64,000 nt of DNA from Dactylosporangium vinaceum. GTDB lineage: Bacteria; Actinomycetota; Actinomycetes; Mycobacteriales; Micromonosporaceae. Under the pieces are notes generated by a model, which saw only the letters and a program-made list of their open reading frames with translations, was not told the DNA's origin and ran no database searches. The DNA lies in contig NZ_CP061913.1 of NCBI RefSeq assembly GCF_019904175.1, positions 8,308,001 to 8,372,000 of the forward strand, given 5' to 3'. Position numbers and translations under genes: made by a program. Shown here piece after piece: positions 1-10,600 of the stretch (position 1 is its first letter; each line of letters opens with the position of its first letter).

Positions 1-1
1 T

Positions 2-1198
2 GTCGCGGTCGGAGTCGATGTGGCCAAGGAACTGCACTGGGCCGCCATCGTGCACACCGAGACCGGGAAACTGCTGGCCAGCTGCAAGGTAGCCAACGAA
101 CCGGCGGCGATCCATGAGTTGATCGACCAGATCCACGCGGCCGAGGGCGATCACGGCCCGGCGACGGTCGCGATCGACGTACTCGGCGGGATCGCCGGGC
201 TGTTGCAGGTCATGCTCAGCGACGCCGGCTTGGACCTGGTCCACGTATCCGGGCTGGCAGTCAACCGGGCCCGGCGGGCCACCCGCGGTGGCGAGCACAA
301 GTCGGATCCGCGCGATGCCAAGGTGATCGCCGATCAGATCCGGCTGCGCCGCGAGGAACTGCGCCCGGTCACCACCGACACCGACGCCGATGCCGAACTG
401 CGGCTGCTGGCCGGACGCCGCCGGGAGCTCGTGGTCGATCAGACCCGCCGCATCGCACGGCTGCGGGACCTGCTCGCCTCGATCCATCCCGGCCTCGAAC
501 GCGTGCTCGACCCGACCAACAAAGCCGATGCCGCACTGCTGGCCCGCTATGTCACCCCGGCCGAAATCCGCCGCGCCGGCCGCAACCGGATCATCACCTA
601 CCTGCGCACCACCGGCCGGCACAACACCGCCGTCATCACGGCCTTGGCCGACAAAGCCCTGACCGCCGCAACCGGGCAGCACCTCACGGTGCCCGGCGAG
701 GCAGTCGCTGCCGACATCGTGCGTGACCTCGCCCGCGAGGTGCTCGCCGGCCGCGACAAACTCGCCGCGATCGACGCCCGGCTCGCCGAGGCGCTCACCC
801 GCCACCCTGACGCGGCCCTCGTCCAGTCCCTGCCCGGGATGGGGGCCACCCTGACCGCCGAGTTCCTCGCCGTGGCAGGCGGCATCAGCCGATTCGCCAG
901 CGGCAACCAGCTCGCCTCCGCAGCCGGACTCGCCCCCGTGCTGCAACAATCCGGCAAGATGCACTACCTGCGCCGCGCCAACGCCGGCGACAAAACCCTC
1001 AAACGCATCTTCTACCAATCGGCGTTCTGCGCCCTGCAACGAGACCCGGCCAGCCGCGCCTTCTACGACCGCAAACGAGCCGAAGGAAAGCGGCACCACC
1101 AAGCCCTCATCGCCCTGGCCCGCCGACGCATCAACGTCCTGCACGCCATCCTGCGCACCCGGCAGCCCTACCAAGCAAACTTTGCTCTCGCCTCTTGA
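2..1198 (+). CDS. IS110-family transposase, 5' end outside window
   Basis: DEDD-type transposase of the IS110 family, which cuts and joins DNA during insertion sequence transposition. The frame is open from base 2 and begins VAVGVDVAKELHW. This is the family's N-terminal motif carrying the first catalytic Asp, so the start codon lies before the window and the GTG at base 20 is internal. The N-terminal DEDD domain includes HKSDPRDAKVIADQ near residue 95. The C-terminal Transposase_20 domain includes LPGMGATLTAEFLA and the LASAAGLAP segment near residues 270-310. The gene ends in TGA at 1196-1198 and looks intact on this side. I could not define the element ends. It sits next to a decayed AbrB-like gene, which fits a mobile or degraded region. 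Confidence 0.93.
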   Translation, partial: VAVGVDVAKELHWAAIVHTETGKLLASCKVANEPAAIHELIDQIHAAEGDHGPATVAIDVLGGIAGLLQVMLSDAGLDLVHVSGLAVNRARRATRGGEHKSDPRDAKVIADQIRLRREELRPVTTDTDADAELRLLAGRRRELVVDQTRRIARLRDLLASIHPGLERVLDPTNKADAALLARYVTPAEIRRAGRNRIITYLRTTGRHNTAVITALADKALTAATGQHLTVPGEAVAADIVRDLAREVLAGRDKLAAIDARLAEALTRHPDAALVQSLPGMGATLTAEFLAVAGGISRFASGNQLASAAGLAPVLQQSGKMHYLRRANAGDKTLKRIFYQSAFCALQRDPASRAFYDRKRAEGKRHHQALIALARRRINVLHAILRTRQPYQANFALAS

Positions 1199-1206
1199 CT
1201 CAGACA

Positions 1207-1667
1207 TTAGGCTGCGTCACCACCGATCACCTGATGCGCCTGCGTGATCATCGCATCGAGCGTCGCCGGCGATGGATCACCAGCAGTTGCTGATCCGGCT
1301 CCGCGGCCAGCAGCACCCGATCGCCGGGCCGCAGATGGCACCACCGCCGGACCGGCTCCAGTAGATTCAGGTGTCCCGCGTCGTTGAGGCTGAGGACGCC
1401 GCCGTCGTCGCGGCGGACCAGGACGAAGCCGTGGTCCTCGCAGATCTGTAGCCGCGTGCGAGCCGGTCAGCCCAGCGCCCCGAAGATCGCCCGACTGGCG
1501 ATCCGGCCCGCTTTGTCGACCGCCGCAAATCCGTAGACCGTCGACCGGCTCCGACGTGGCGGGGACGCCGGCATCGGCAGCACGCGCGGACGGGCGGCCA
1601 GCGGCGCCTGCCGGAGCAACGGACGAGCGCCTGCACCTGGAATCAAGGCCGGGACGGTGTCCGTCAC
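1207..1667 (-). pseudogene. AbrB/SpoVT-like regulator remnant with in-frame TGA and a frameshift
   Basis: Decayed gene of a small actinobacterial AbrB/MazE/SpoVT-like DNA-binding family, recognised from memory. Reading from a GTG at 1667, the frame gives VYGFAAVDKAGRIASRAI and then hits TGA at 1467-1469. Relatives have a conserved Trp there (ALGW followed by PGTRL). The same frame continues after the stop as LQICEDHGFVLVRRDDGG and LRPGDRVLLAAEP. Near 1270-1275 the frame shifts by one, after which the family-like tail PSPATLDAMITQAHQVIGG is read to a stop at 1207. Two lesions in one short gene make function unlikely. A second copy with a stop at the same place lies at 19803-19990. The family assignment is from memory, while the frame structure is read directly. 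Confidence 0.68.
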
Positions 1668-2365
1668 GAAACCCACCTGCCTGGACAGGTGGTGACGGAG
1701 CGTCGCGTGAATGCTGGGTTCGGGTGCTCGAACGCACTCGAACCCGCGTACGTCGTTTGTCGCATAGGTGCGACACGGGGGTGTTGAAGGGGGGAATCCG
1801 ACCCAAAAAACGAGCACACACGCCGAAAACGTGTGCACAGACCGATAGCTTATCCAGCTCAGCACACGGTCTCAACTGGCACAGGTAGCAGCCCTGGACG
1901 GATGACAAGGGCGGGTTTAAGGCGAGGCGGGTTCGAGAGATCGTTCGGGTCCGCGCCGCGTGTGCTGCGGTGTGCTGCACCAGCCGGGGCGTGACCGATT
2001 CGACCGTGTAGGTCCCCCACACGCGCCTGACCAGCACAAACACCCACGCCTAGTGACGCGCCCCGTCACCGGGTCAAGCCCCATTTCCCCAGCTCAATCC
2101 CGCATTTTCGCTATCTAGATCAGACGCACATCTGCGGAACCGGGGTGAGGTGTAGAGCAAATTGTCGAAGTAGCCGATGAGTAATGTTGGAAGTTGACGG
2201 TCCTGCCTGTTGGCGAACTGGTTGATGGCATCGGTCTGATGAGGATGCCGCCGAATCGGATATTGGCGGAATAATCACGCCTTTCGATCAGGTGGTCTTC
2301 CACCGGCTGCTCTTCGATGGTTTGCTTACGGTCGGCTTGAAGAACCACACGGGGGAAGGACCGTC
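1668..2365. other. Intergenic region without a recognisable gene
   Basis: About 700 bases between the AbrB-like remnant and the secreted LamG protein gene. Open frames on the minus strand run through here, but their translations are basic and low in complexity with no family resemblance. The last 250 bases are less GC-rich and should hold the promoter of the 2366 gene. A purine-rich ribosome binding site, GGGGGAAGGA, lies just before that ATG. Confidence 0.5.
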
Positions 2366-5300
2366 ATGTCGCGGTTGTGGGTGGGTAGACGCCATCGGGC
2401 GTTGCTTCTTGTCCTTGCGCTGTTCGCCACCACGTTCGTCCTTGGCAGTCCACAGTGGACTGGCGTTGCGGCGGCGCAGCCGGCCGATACGGCTGACACG
2501 CCGGTGGGTACCGAGCAGGCCCTTGCCAGGGCGAGGCTGACCAATTCGGTGGTGCCGGTGCCTGCTGCCACGACCGCGACCGACACACTCGCTGCCAATC
2601 CGAACGGCACTCTCACGTTGAACCGCACTGTGGTGCCGGTGCGTAAGCAGATTGCTGGGGTCTGGACGCCGCTCGACGCGACACTGCAGCCCAACCCTGA
2701 CGGAAGCCTCAGTCCGAAGGTGGCAACGTCCGACCTGCGACTTTCCGGTGGCGGCAACAGGTCGCTTGCCCAGATGACACGCCGGGGCGGCACTCTGGGC
2801 CTGGATCTGCCGTTCTCCCTTCCAGTTCCGACGCTGTCCGGCGCGACCGCAACGTACCCCAACGTCCTGCCCGATGTTGACCTGCAGGTGACCGCCACCG
2901 ATCAGGGTGGATTTAGCGAGGTCCTCGTTGTCCGCACCGCCCAAGCGGCTGCGAACCCCTTGGTGCGTCAGCTGGCCATGCCGCTGACAATCAGCGGGCT
3001 CACCATCAGTGCGGACGTATCGGGGAACCTCAAGGCGGCTGACCGCACCGGGCAGGCCGTGTTCGCGGCCAACGCGCCGATGATGTGGGATGCGGCCGTA
3101 CCCGCCGCCCCTGGGGTGACTGCACAGCGGAAGACGGCCGGTGGGGCCATGGTGCGGGTCGATCCCGGGACGGGAGCGCCGGTGGACTCGAGCGCGGCCG
3201 GGCCGGGCGTTGCCGCGCACACTGCACCGATCGACGTAACGGTCGGCGGCAACACGTTGACGCTCACGCCGGATGCTGGGTTGCTCGGTGCGACCAGCAC
3301 GGTGTTTCCGGTGTTCATCGACCCGTCGTGGAATCCGGTGGCGGGGGCGTACGCGACCGTCACGAGCCTGCACTCGGCCACGAACTACTGGAACAGCACG
3401 CCAGACCCGGACGGGCATCTGCAGGTCGGGCACAACAGCAGCATCAACTCGCGAACTCTTCTGAATTTCCCCATCAATGTCGGATCGCTTAGCGGTGCGA
3501 CCATCTCCTCGGCGACGTTGTATCTGTTCGAGGTGTACGCCTCGGACTGCACCGCCCGGCAGATGAACATTTACGCGCCCTCGACCACACTCTCGTCAGG
3601 CAACGCCAACTGGAACACCTGGAACGGCGTCAACTGGGGAAGTGCGGTGGGCAGCGCGAGTACACAGACGGGATACAACAGCTCGTGCCCGAACGGGACC
3701 GGGGTGGGAGCGGACGTCACCGGCGCGGTGATCGGGGCGGTCAACGCCGGGCGGACGGTGCAGACATTTGGGCTCCGTACCTCCAACGAAAGCGACTTGC
3801 TCAACTACAAGGAGTTTCTGGCGTCCGGGAGTAGCGCCCCGTCGATGTCCATCGTGTACAACCACCCGCCGAACACGCCAAGCGGGCTGCGTACCTCCCC
3901 AGTCACGACCTGTGCAGGCACCCCGACAACCGTCGGCGACGGGTTGGTGTCGTTGTACGCGCCGGTGTCCGACCCGGACGGTGGCAACGTCGGGGTGGCG
4001 TTCAAGATTTGGCGGACGAGCGACGGGCAGGTCGAGAAGACATCTGACCCGGCTGTACTCACCGCGGCGTCGGGGACGACGGCGGTCCTACAGGTGCCTG
4101 AACTAACCTTGAAGACAGCATCAGGCAGCGTCGTGACCAGCTTTTCGTGGGCCGTATATGTCACCGATGGCAGCATCAACAGCGCCTGGTCGACGACCTG
4201 TACGTTCAACTTCGACCCGACCCGACCCGGCACACCAGTTGTGACGAGACCCGCATCGCCAGCGATGGGGCAGGCAGCGACCTTCACCATCGCCAAGCCA
4301 GTGACCGGTGCCGTGCCGAGCGCCTACATGTATCAACTCAACGGTGGAGCTCCGCAGCAGGAGAGCGCCACGAGCGGCAACGCGACCATCACGGTCACCC
4401 CCGAACGGTTCACGAACGTGCTCACCGTTACGGGCCTCTCCGCTGGGAACAATGTCGGTGAGACGGCGAGCGTCGTGTTCGACGCAACGCCACCAGCCAC
4501 GCCTCGAGCAGATCAGGACATCACCGGCGACGGGTACGCCGACCTCGTTGCAGGTGGCGCAGCCAACGGTCTGCCGGCCGGTATATGGCTTGCCACGGGC
4601 CGCCGCACTGGTGCGATCGTTCCGGCCACCACCGATATCGGCGTCAACGGCGCTGGCATCAATGCCGGCAGCGGCATCAGTCTTCCATCGGATTTCAACG
4701 GCGCACAGGTCCTTACCGGTCACTTTACCGGCACGGCCCTGCAGGACGTCGGCGCGTACTATCCGACCGGCCCGGCTGCCGGGCAGTTCATCGTCGTCAC
4801 CGGCACCGGCAACAGCTCGCCCATGCAGGGCCAGAACAGCAACTACGTCCACCGGATACCGGCCGGCGGCTTGCAAGATCGCAACGGCGACAGCCCGCTG
4901 CAGCTCGTCAACGTCGGCAACGGCTCAGGGCAGACCACGCCCTACCCCGATCTGATGGCGATCAGTGGTGACCCGACCAGCGGCTACTACCTCGACTACT
5001 ACGTCAATCGGGGCGAAACAGCCCGGTACGAATTCCCCGCCACTCTCATGAATGCCACGCCGACCGGAGGCGTCGACTGGAACAACTGGATCATCTCCAG
5101 TGCCCAAACCCCGTCCGGCTCATGGCTGTTCCTATGGAACAAGACCACCGGCCGGCTGTACCTATGGAAAAACCCGACCTTCGACACGGCCGGGCAGGCC
5201 CTGACATACACGCAGTACACCCTGGCCACGAACTGGAACGTCGGCGCGGACATCACCCTCCGCGCCGCGGACGTCGACCGGGACAGCAACCCGGATCTGT

Positions 5301-7168
5301 GGAGCATCGACTCCACCGGGATCGTCACGCCATGGCTGGTCTCCGGCCTAACCAGCACCCCAACCCTCACCGCGCGCCCGGCGCAAAGCATGACGACCAC
5401 CGCGCACAACTGGTTGCTCAATGACAAAAGCAATGGCGTTGTCACCGCCGCGACCGATGGTGCTGGAACGCTCAACCTGACCGGTGACGGCGCGGCCGCA
5501 TGGCACTCCGGGGACCTGTTCAACCCTGATGTTCAGTTCGACGGCAGCAGCGCAACCCTGACGAGCACGACCACAGCCGTCACCACCGACGCCAATTTCA
5601 CCCTGTCAGCGTGGGTCAAACCGGACAACAACAACCACGCCGTCATCCTCTCCCAGGACGGGGCCCCATTCTGGCTCTACATCGACACCGACCACTCATG
5701 GCGATTCGCCATGACCAGAAGCGACCACGTCACCTGGGACATTGCCGCCGCTGCGGCCAACAGCGTCACCGTCGGCGTGTGGACACACCTCACTGCCAGC
5801 TTCCAACAGTCCACGAATACCATCAGCCTTGCCGTCAACGACCAGACGGTCGCCACCAGCAGCCACAGCAGCACCTGGCAGGACACCAGCAAGTTCCGCG
5901 TCGGCGCCGGCTACTCCGGCGGTGGACCCTGGCTCTTCTTCTCAGGCCAGGTCGCCGCAGTGGAAACCCGCAGCTCGCTGCTCACCCCTGTCAGCATCGG
6001 CCAGCTCGGCAGCGCCGACAACGCGTCCGGCAACCTCGACAACGTCATCACCACTATCGACCTGACCCGCCAAGGCATGACCGACTGGGCCAGCTGGGGC
6101 CAGAGCGATGCCAGCAGCTACGACCACAAGAGCAGCGGTCAAAGCCAGATCACCAACCCCACGGCCAACGGCCAGCCCAAAACCAGATCAAGCGGCGGCG
6201 CGACCCTCGCCTGGAGCGACGGCACACCATCCGGTCCAGTCACGAACGCCGGCAACGGTGTAGCCGCGGCCGGTCTCGGCAGCGACCTGCAGTTCACCGC
6301 ACCAGCTGGCATCACCACCCGCGTCCTGCGCATCTACGCCGCCGTCACGCACACCACCGGCATCCTGACCGCCAAAGTGAGCGATGGCAGTGGCACGTAC
6401 ATCAGCAATAGTCTGTCCAGCCCTACCGCGACCGCGACCGGCGTCTTCACCATCGCCTACCGAGCCAAAGTGCCCAACCAGGTTCTGACCGTCACCTGGC
6501 AGGCCAGCACATTCATCGATCCCACCAGCAGCATCGCCCTGCAAGGTGCCACCCTGCAGCAAGCTCAATTCGACACCTCCCTCGAGGCCGGCCAAACCCA
6601 GCTGACCTGGACCGACACCGTCGACACCGGCACCTACCCACATGGTGGACTCACCAACGTCGCCGGTGTCTGCTGCGGCCTACCCGGTCCCGAGACCCGA
6701 CTCGACCAGTCCGGCCCAGCCCACGCTGGCGGCACCCACCGCATCCTCTACTCCGGTTACGACACCTCCGCCACTACCTCATTCGCCTACACCAAGGCCT
6801 TCGACCTCACCACAGCGAACGTCACCGTCAAGCCCGGTACCACGCTGTCCTATTGGATCTTCCCGCAGAGCGCCGCCAACAGCGGCAACCTTGCCGACGG
6901 TACCAACAGCACCTGCGTCGGCATCGATCTCGGCTACGCCAACAACACCAGCCTCCGAGACAGCAGCGCCACCGAACAGCATGGCCGGCCGGTCCATCCC
7001 GCCAACCAGTGCACCAACCTGACCCTCGACACCTGGAACTTCGTGTCCATCGACCTCGGCGCCGCGAGCAACGGCCAGACGATCAACACGATCGACATCG
7101 GCTACGACCAGCCCGCCAACCAGGGCGCCTACCGAGGTTTCATCGACGAGATCACCATTACCGGCTAA
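2366..7168 (+). CDS. Large secreted DNRLRE / FG-GAP / LamG-domain protein
   Basis: Exported 1600-residue cell-surface or extracellular protein of the kind found beside RHS toxins in actinomycetes. Residues 1-38 form a Sec signal peptide: basic start, hydrophobic LLLVLALFATTFVLG, and cleavage near VAAAQ. A DNRLRE-like beta-rich domain spans about residues 328-500. An Ig-like stretch follows, then an FG-GAP-like repeat (DITGDGYADLVAGG, near residue 715) and a concanavalin-like LamG domain at about 1065-1210 (FTLSAWVKPDNNNHAVILSQ). The C-terminus is another Cys-containing beta-rich domain. The ATG has a strong GGGGGAAGGA site. The next gene, 438 bases downstream on the same strand, is the RHS toxin. 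A role as partner or surface anchor for that toxin is inferred from position only. No catalytic residues are apparent. Confidence 0.85.
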   Translation: MSRLWVGRRHRALLLVLALFATTFVLGSPQWTGVAAAQPADTADTPVGTEQALARARLTNSVVPVPAATTATDTLAANPNGTLTLNRTVVPVRKQIAGVWTPLDATLQPNPDGSLSPKVATSDLRLSGGGNRSLAQMTRRGGTLGLDLPFSLPVPTLSGATATYPNVLPDVDLQVTATDQGGFSEVLVVRTAQAAANPLVRQLAMPLTISGLTISADVSGNLKAADRTGQAVFAANAPMMWDAAVPAAPGVTAQRKTAGGAMVRVDPGTGAPVDSSAAGPGVAAHTAPIDVTVGGNTLTLTPDAGLLGATSTVFPVFIDPSWNPVAGAYATVTSLHSATNYWNSTPDPDGHLQVGHNSSINSRTLLNFPINVGSLSGATISSATLYLFEVYASDCTARQMNIYAPSTTLSSGNANWNTWNGVNWGSAVGSASTQTGYNSSCPNGTGVGADVTGAVIGAVNAGRTVQTFGLRTSNESDLLNYKEFLASGSSAPSMSIVYNHPPNTPSGLRTSPVTTCAGTPTTVGDGLVSLYAPVSDPDGGNVGVAFKIWRTSDGQVEKTSDPAVLTAASGTTAVLQVPELTLKTASGSVVTSFSWAVYVTDGSINSAWSTTCTFNFDPTRPGTPVVTRPASPAMGQAATFTIAKPVTGAVPSAYMYQLNGGAPQQESATSGNATITVTPERFTNVLTVTGLSAGNNVGETASVVFDATPPATPRADQDITGDGYADLVAGGAANGLPAGIWLATGRRTGAIVPATTDIGVNGAGINAGSGISLPSDFNGAQVLTGHFTGTALQDVGAYYPTGPAAGQFIVVTGTGNSSPMQGQNSNYVHRIPAGGLQDRNGDSPLQLVNVGNGSGQTTPYPDLMAISGDPTSGYYLDYYVNRGETARYEFPATLMNATPTGGVDWNNWIISSAQTPSGSWLFLWNKTTGRLYLWKNPTFDTAGQALTYTQYTLATNWNVGADITLRAADVDRDSNPDLWSIDSTGIVTPWLVSGLTSTPTLTARPAQSMTTTAHNWLLNDKSNGVVTAATDGAGTLNLTGDGAAAWHSGDLFNPDVQFDGSSATLTSTTTAVTTDANFTLSAWVKPDNNNHAVILSQDGAPFWLYIDTDHSWRFAMTRSDHVTWDIAAAAANSVTVGVWTHLTASFQQSTNTISLAVNDQTVATSSHSSTWQDTSKFRVGAGYSGGGPWLFFSGQVAAVETRSSLLTPVSIGQLGSADNASGNLDNVITTIDLTRQGMTDWASWGQSDASSYDHKSSGQSQITNPTANGQPKTRSSGGATLAWSDGTPSGPVTNAGNGVAAAGLGSDLQFTAPAGITTRVLRIYAAVTHTTGILTAKVSDGSGTYISNSLSSPTATATGVFTIAYRAKVPNQVLTVTWQASTFIDPTSSIALQGATLQQAQFDTSLEAGQTQLTWTDTVDTGTYPHGGLTNVAGVCCGLPGPETRLDQSGPAHAGGTHRILYSGYDTSATTSFAYTKAFDLTTANVTVKPGTTLSYWIFPQSAANSGNLADGTNSTCVGIDLGYANNTSLRDSSATEQHGRPVHPANQCTNLTLDTWNFVSIDLGAASNGQTINTIDIGYDQPANQGAYRGFIDEITITG

Positions 7169-7606
7169 CAGTTGCTCGTGCCCCGCGCCGCAGTAGCACG
7201 ACCGGACCGGGCACTCTGTGAGGAGGCCGTAGAAGCGGCAACGCGCCGAGGCGGTGCGTTGCCGATTTCCAGCACCCAGCAGCCGTCACAGGTCATTGGT
7301 TGGCTCACCGGGCGGCCGAAGTCATTCGCCCAGCACGTTGCCAACGCCGTTCCTTCGCGCACCACACGCATCACGAGCAGTCGAACGGCGGACTGTCGCG
7401 TCGCTCGCCGCTAACCAATGTGCTGGCTGCCGACATTCGGCACGTCCTTGCAATCGATAGCAGGCCGTTGATGCTTGAAGATCCGTTTTGACCGATCTCC
7501 AGGTGTCGATATTAGTGGGACGGCCATAGCCAACTTATTCCGGATCATGAGAAAGTGCATCCGCCTTCATGAAACTGTCATACTTTGCGACCTCGGGGAG
7601 CGGGCA
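7169..7606. other. Intergenic region upstream of the RHS toxin gene
   Basis: 438 bases between two large secreted-protein genes. Short frames cross it without family resemblance. An ATG at 7475 is in frame with the RHS gene but has no ribosome binding site and would place 44 unrelated residues before the signal peptide. I therefore treat this stretch as non-coding leader and promoter. Confidence 0.5.
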
Positions 7607-10600
7607 TTGAGTACGAACCTCGGCTGGAAACTGTCCGCACGCCGAACGTCCTTGTTGGCGCAGGTATTGGTGGTCCTCCTGGTCGGCAGTGCGGCCACTG
7701 TGGTGTTGCCAGCGACAGCGGGGGCCGCCCCACCATTGCAGCCACAGCCGAACCCCGGCCCGCAGGTGACGAAGGTGCACGCGGCGACAGCGAACGACGC
7801 CGCGAAGGCCGTGCCGCCACCGGAGTTCCGGGCAAGCGCCACCGCGCTGCCTGCTGCGGGTACGGCAACGCTGACCCTCGACGTCAAGACCAAGGCGCGG
7901 GCCGCCGGGTCGCCGGTGTGGGCGCAGCCGATAGCCGACGCGCAGGGCCGCTACGTCGGCCCGGCCACTCTCGGGGTGCAGGTCGCCGACCGCACCGCCA
8001 CCGAGCGGGCCGGCGTCACCGGTGTCCTGCTCACCGTCGACCCTCAGTCCGCCGGTTCGGGCATGGCGCAGGTCGGTGTCGACTACAGCAGCTTCGCGCA
8101 GGCCTACGGCGGGAACTACGCCGAGCGCCTTCACCTGGTGCAGTTGCCTGGGTGTGCGCTGTACACGCCGCAGCGGGTGGAGTGCCGGCAGGCGATCCCG
8201 CTGCCAACCACCCGGGACCGGGAGGCCCAGGCGCTGTCAGCGCCGGTGATGTTCACGGCCCCGGCCCGCACGGCGAACGTTTCGGCGGCGTCACTGTCCG
8301 CGACAACCGCGCCGATGATGGTCCTAGCCGCGACCGCTGACGGCGGGCAGGACGGCGGCAGTCTCGGCACGTACGCCGCGACAGACCTCAAGGCGTCCGG
8401 CTCGTGGTCCAGCGGTGGCAGCACCGGCGGGTTCAGCTACAGTTACCCGGTCGTCGTGCCGCCGACGTCGGTCGGGACGGCCCCAAACCTGGGCCTCGGA
8501 TACAACTCGGCCAGTATCGACGGGCAGACCGCGTTCGCGCAGGCGCAGGCGAACTGGGCGGGTGACGGGTGGTCGCTGCCGCAGTCGTACATCGAGCAGT
8601 CGTTCCTGTCATGCAAGGACTCCCCGGAAGGCTCGGCGGTCACCAACGCCACCCCGGACCTGTGCTACAACGGGCCTGTCCTGACGATGTCGCTGAACGG
8701 TTCGTCGACGTCGCTGGTCTGGGACGCCGGGAAGTCGGTCTGGAAACCCGAGCACGATGACGGTTCGGTGGTTACCCATGTGACGAACCAGAACAACGGC
8801 TCGGGCACGCACGACAACGACTGGTGGACGGTCACCACCCGCGACGGCCGAACGTACTCCTTCGGCCGCAACCACCTGCCCGGCTGGGCGCCGGGGAAGG
8901 CGGCCACCGGCTCTGTGGACTATGAGCCTGTCTACATGGGCCACTCCGGCGATCCGCTGTGGAGCATGTGCCCGTTCCCGACCTCGGCGTGCACGATGGC
9001 GTACCGCTGGAACCTCGACTACTCCGTGGACCCCCACGGCAACGCCATGGCCTACTACTACCACCAGGACACGAACTTCTACGGCCTGCACAACGGGGCA
9101 AGCAACGTCTCATACGTGCGCAACAGCTACCTCGACCACATCGACTACGGCTTTGCCGACGGCAACGCCTACGGCACCGTGCCGAACACAGTCCTGTTCG
9201 GCACTGACATACGCTGCACCAACGCCCCGTGCACGCCACTGAATGCCTCGACGAAGGCGAACTGGCCCGACGTGCCCTACGACGCCATCTGTGTATCCGG
9301 CACGACGTGCCCGGCACACTCGCCATCGTTTTTCTCCACGGTACGGCTCAAGACGATCACGACCCGGCAGTGGTCGACGAGTGTCAACGACTACGTCACG
9401 CTCGACACGTACACGTTGACGCACAGCCTGCCGCAGCCCACCGACAACACGTCGCCGACGCTGTTCCTGACCTCGATCGTGCGGACCGGCAGTGACACCA
9501 GCGCCGGCGGCTCGAGCGGCCCGAACCCGGCGATCACCCTGCCGCCGACGACGTTCACGCCGGTGGCGCTGGCCAACCGGCGCGACACCACGTCGTATCC
9601 GGCGCTCTACCGCAACCGGATCGGCTCGATCACCACCGAGACCGGCTCCGTGATCAGCCCCACCTACACCGTCGTCAACCCCTGCTCGACCCCGGTGACG
9701 CTGGACCCGGCCACGAATACGACGTCGTGCTATCCGGTGTACTGGACACCGGAGGGTCTGGCCAACCCGATGCGGGACTGGTTCTTGAAGTACAGCGTTA
9801 CCAAGGTGACCCAGTCCGACCCGCTCGGCGGGGCCCCGGCGACGGCGACGAGCTACCAGTACTTCGGCGGCGCGGCGTGGCACTACGACACGAGTGAGGT
9901 CGTCAAGCCGCAGTACCGCACCTATGGGCAGTTCCGTGGCTTCGGCGACGTGAAGACCACGACCGGCGACCTCGCCAACGACGCGCGGACGCGGGCGGAG
10001 ACGCTCTACTACCGCGGCATGTCGAACAACAACAACACGACGGCGGTGACGCTGTACGACTCGCAGGGCGCCGGGCACGACGACGCCGACCAGCTCGCCG
10101 GCAACGTCCTGGAGGCCAAGTCGTACCTGGGTGAGAACGGGCCGGTCGACCACTCGACGATCACGTCGTACTGGGTGTCGCCAGCGACCGCCACCCGCAG
10201 CCGGACGGGCCTGCCGGCGCTGACAGCGAACTGGATCGCGCCGGTGGAGACGTTCACCCGCCAAGCGGTGACCGGGCCAAGCGGCACGACGTGGCGCTAC
10301 ACCGAGGCCGACACCACCTACGACACGAACCCGTCCAGCGCCACCTACGGCTCGATGGTGTGGCAGTACACGCACACGGTGCCGGTCCAGGCCGACTACG
10401 ATCGGTGCACGCACACGACGTACGCGCCGGCGAACGCGGGCAAGAACCTGGTCGCGTTGCCGTCGGCGGTCGAGACGGACGCCGTCGCCTGCGGCGGGTT
10501 CACCGCAGTGGCGCACCCGTCGGCGCCGTGGGGGTACAACTCGCTGACCGCGCCCGCGGCGGTGAACCGGCCGGCGCAGGTGGTCTCCGCGACCCGGACG

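Noticed and set aside
1207..2043. 278-codon minus-strand frame read as one protein
   Set aside because: Only its last ~20 residues match the AbrB-like family. The rest is out of frame with the recognisable domain.
7475..7606. ATG start at 7475 for the RHS gene
   Set aside because: No ribosome binding site, and it would bury the signal peptide behind 44 unrelated residues. TTG 7607 has GGGGAGCG upstream.
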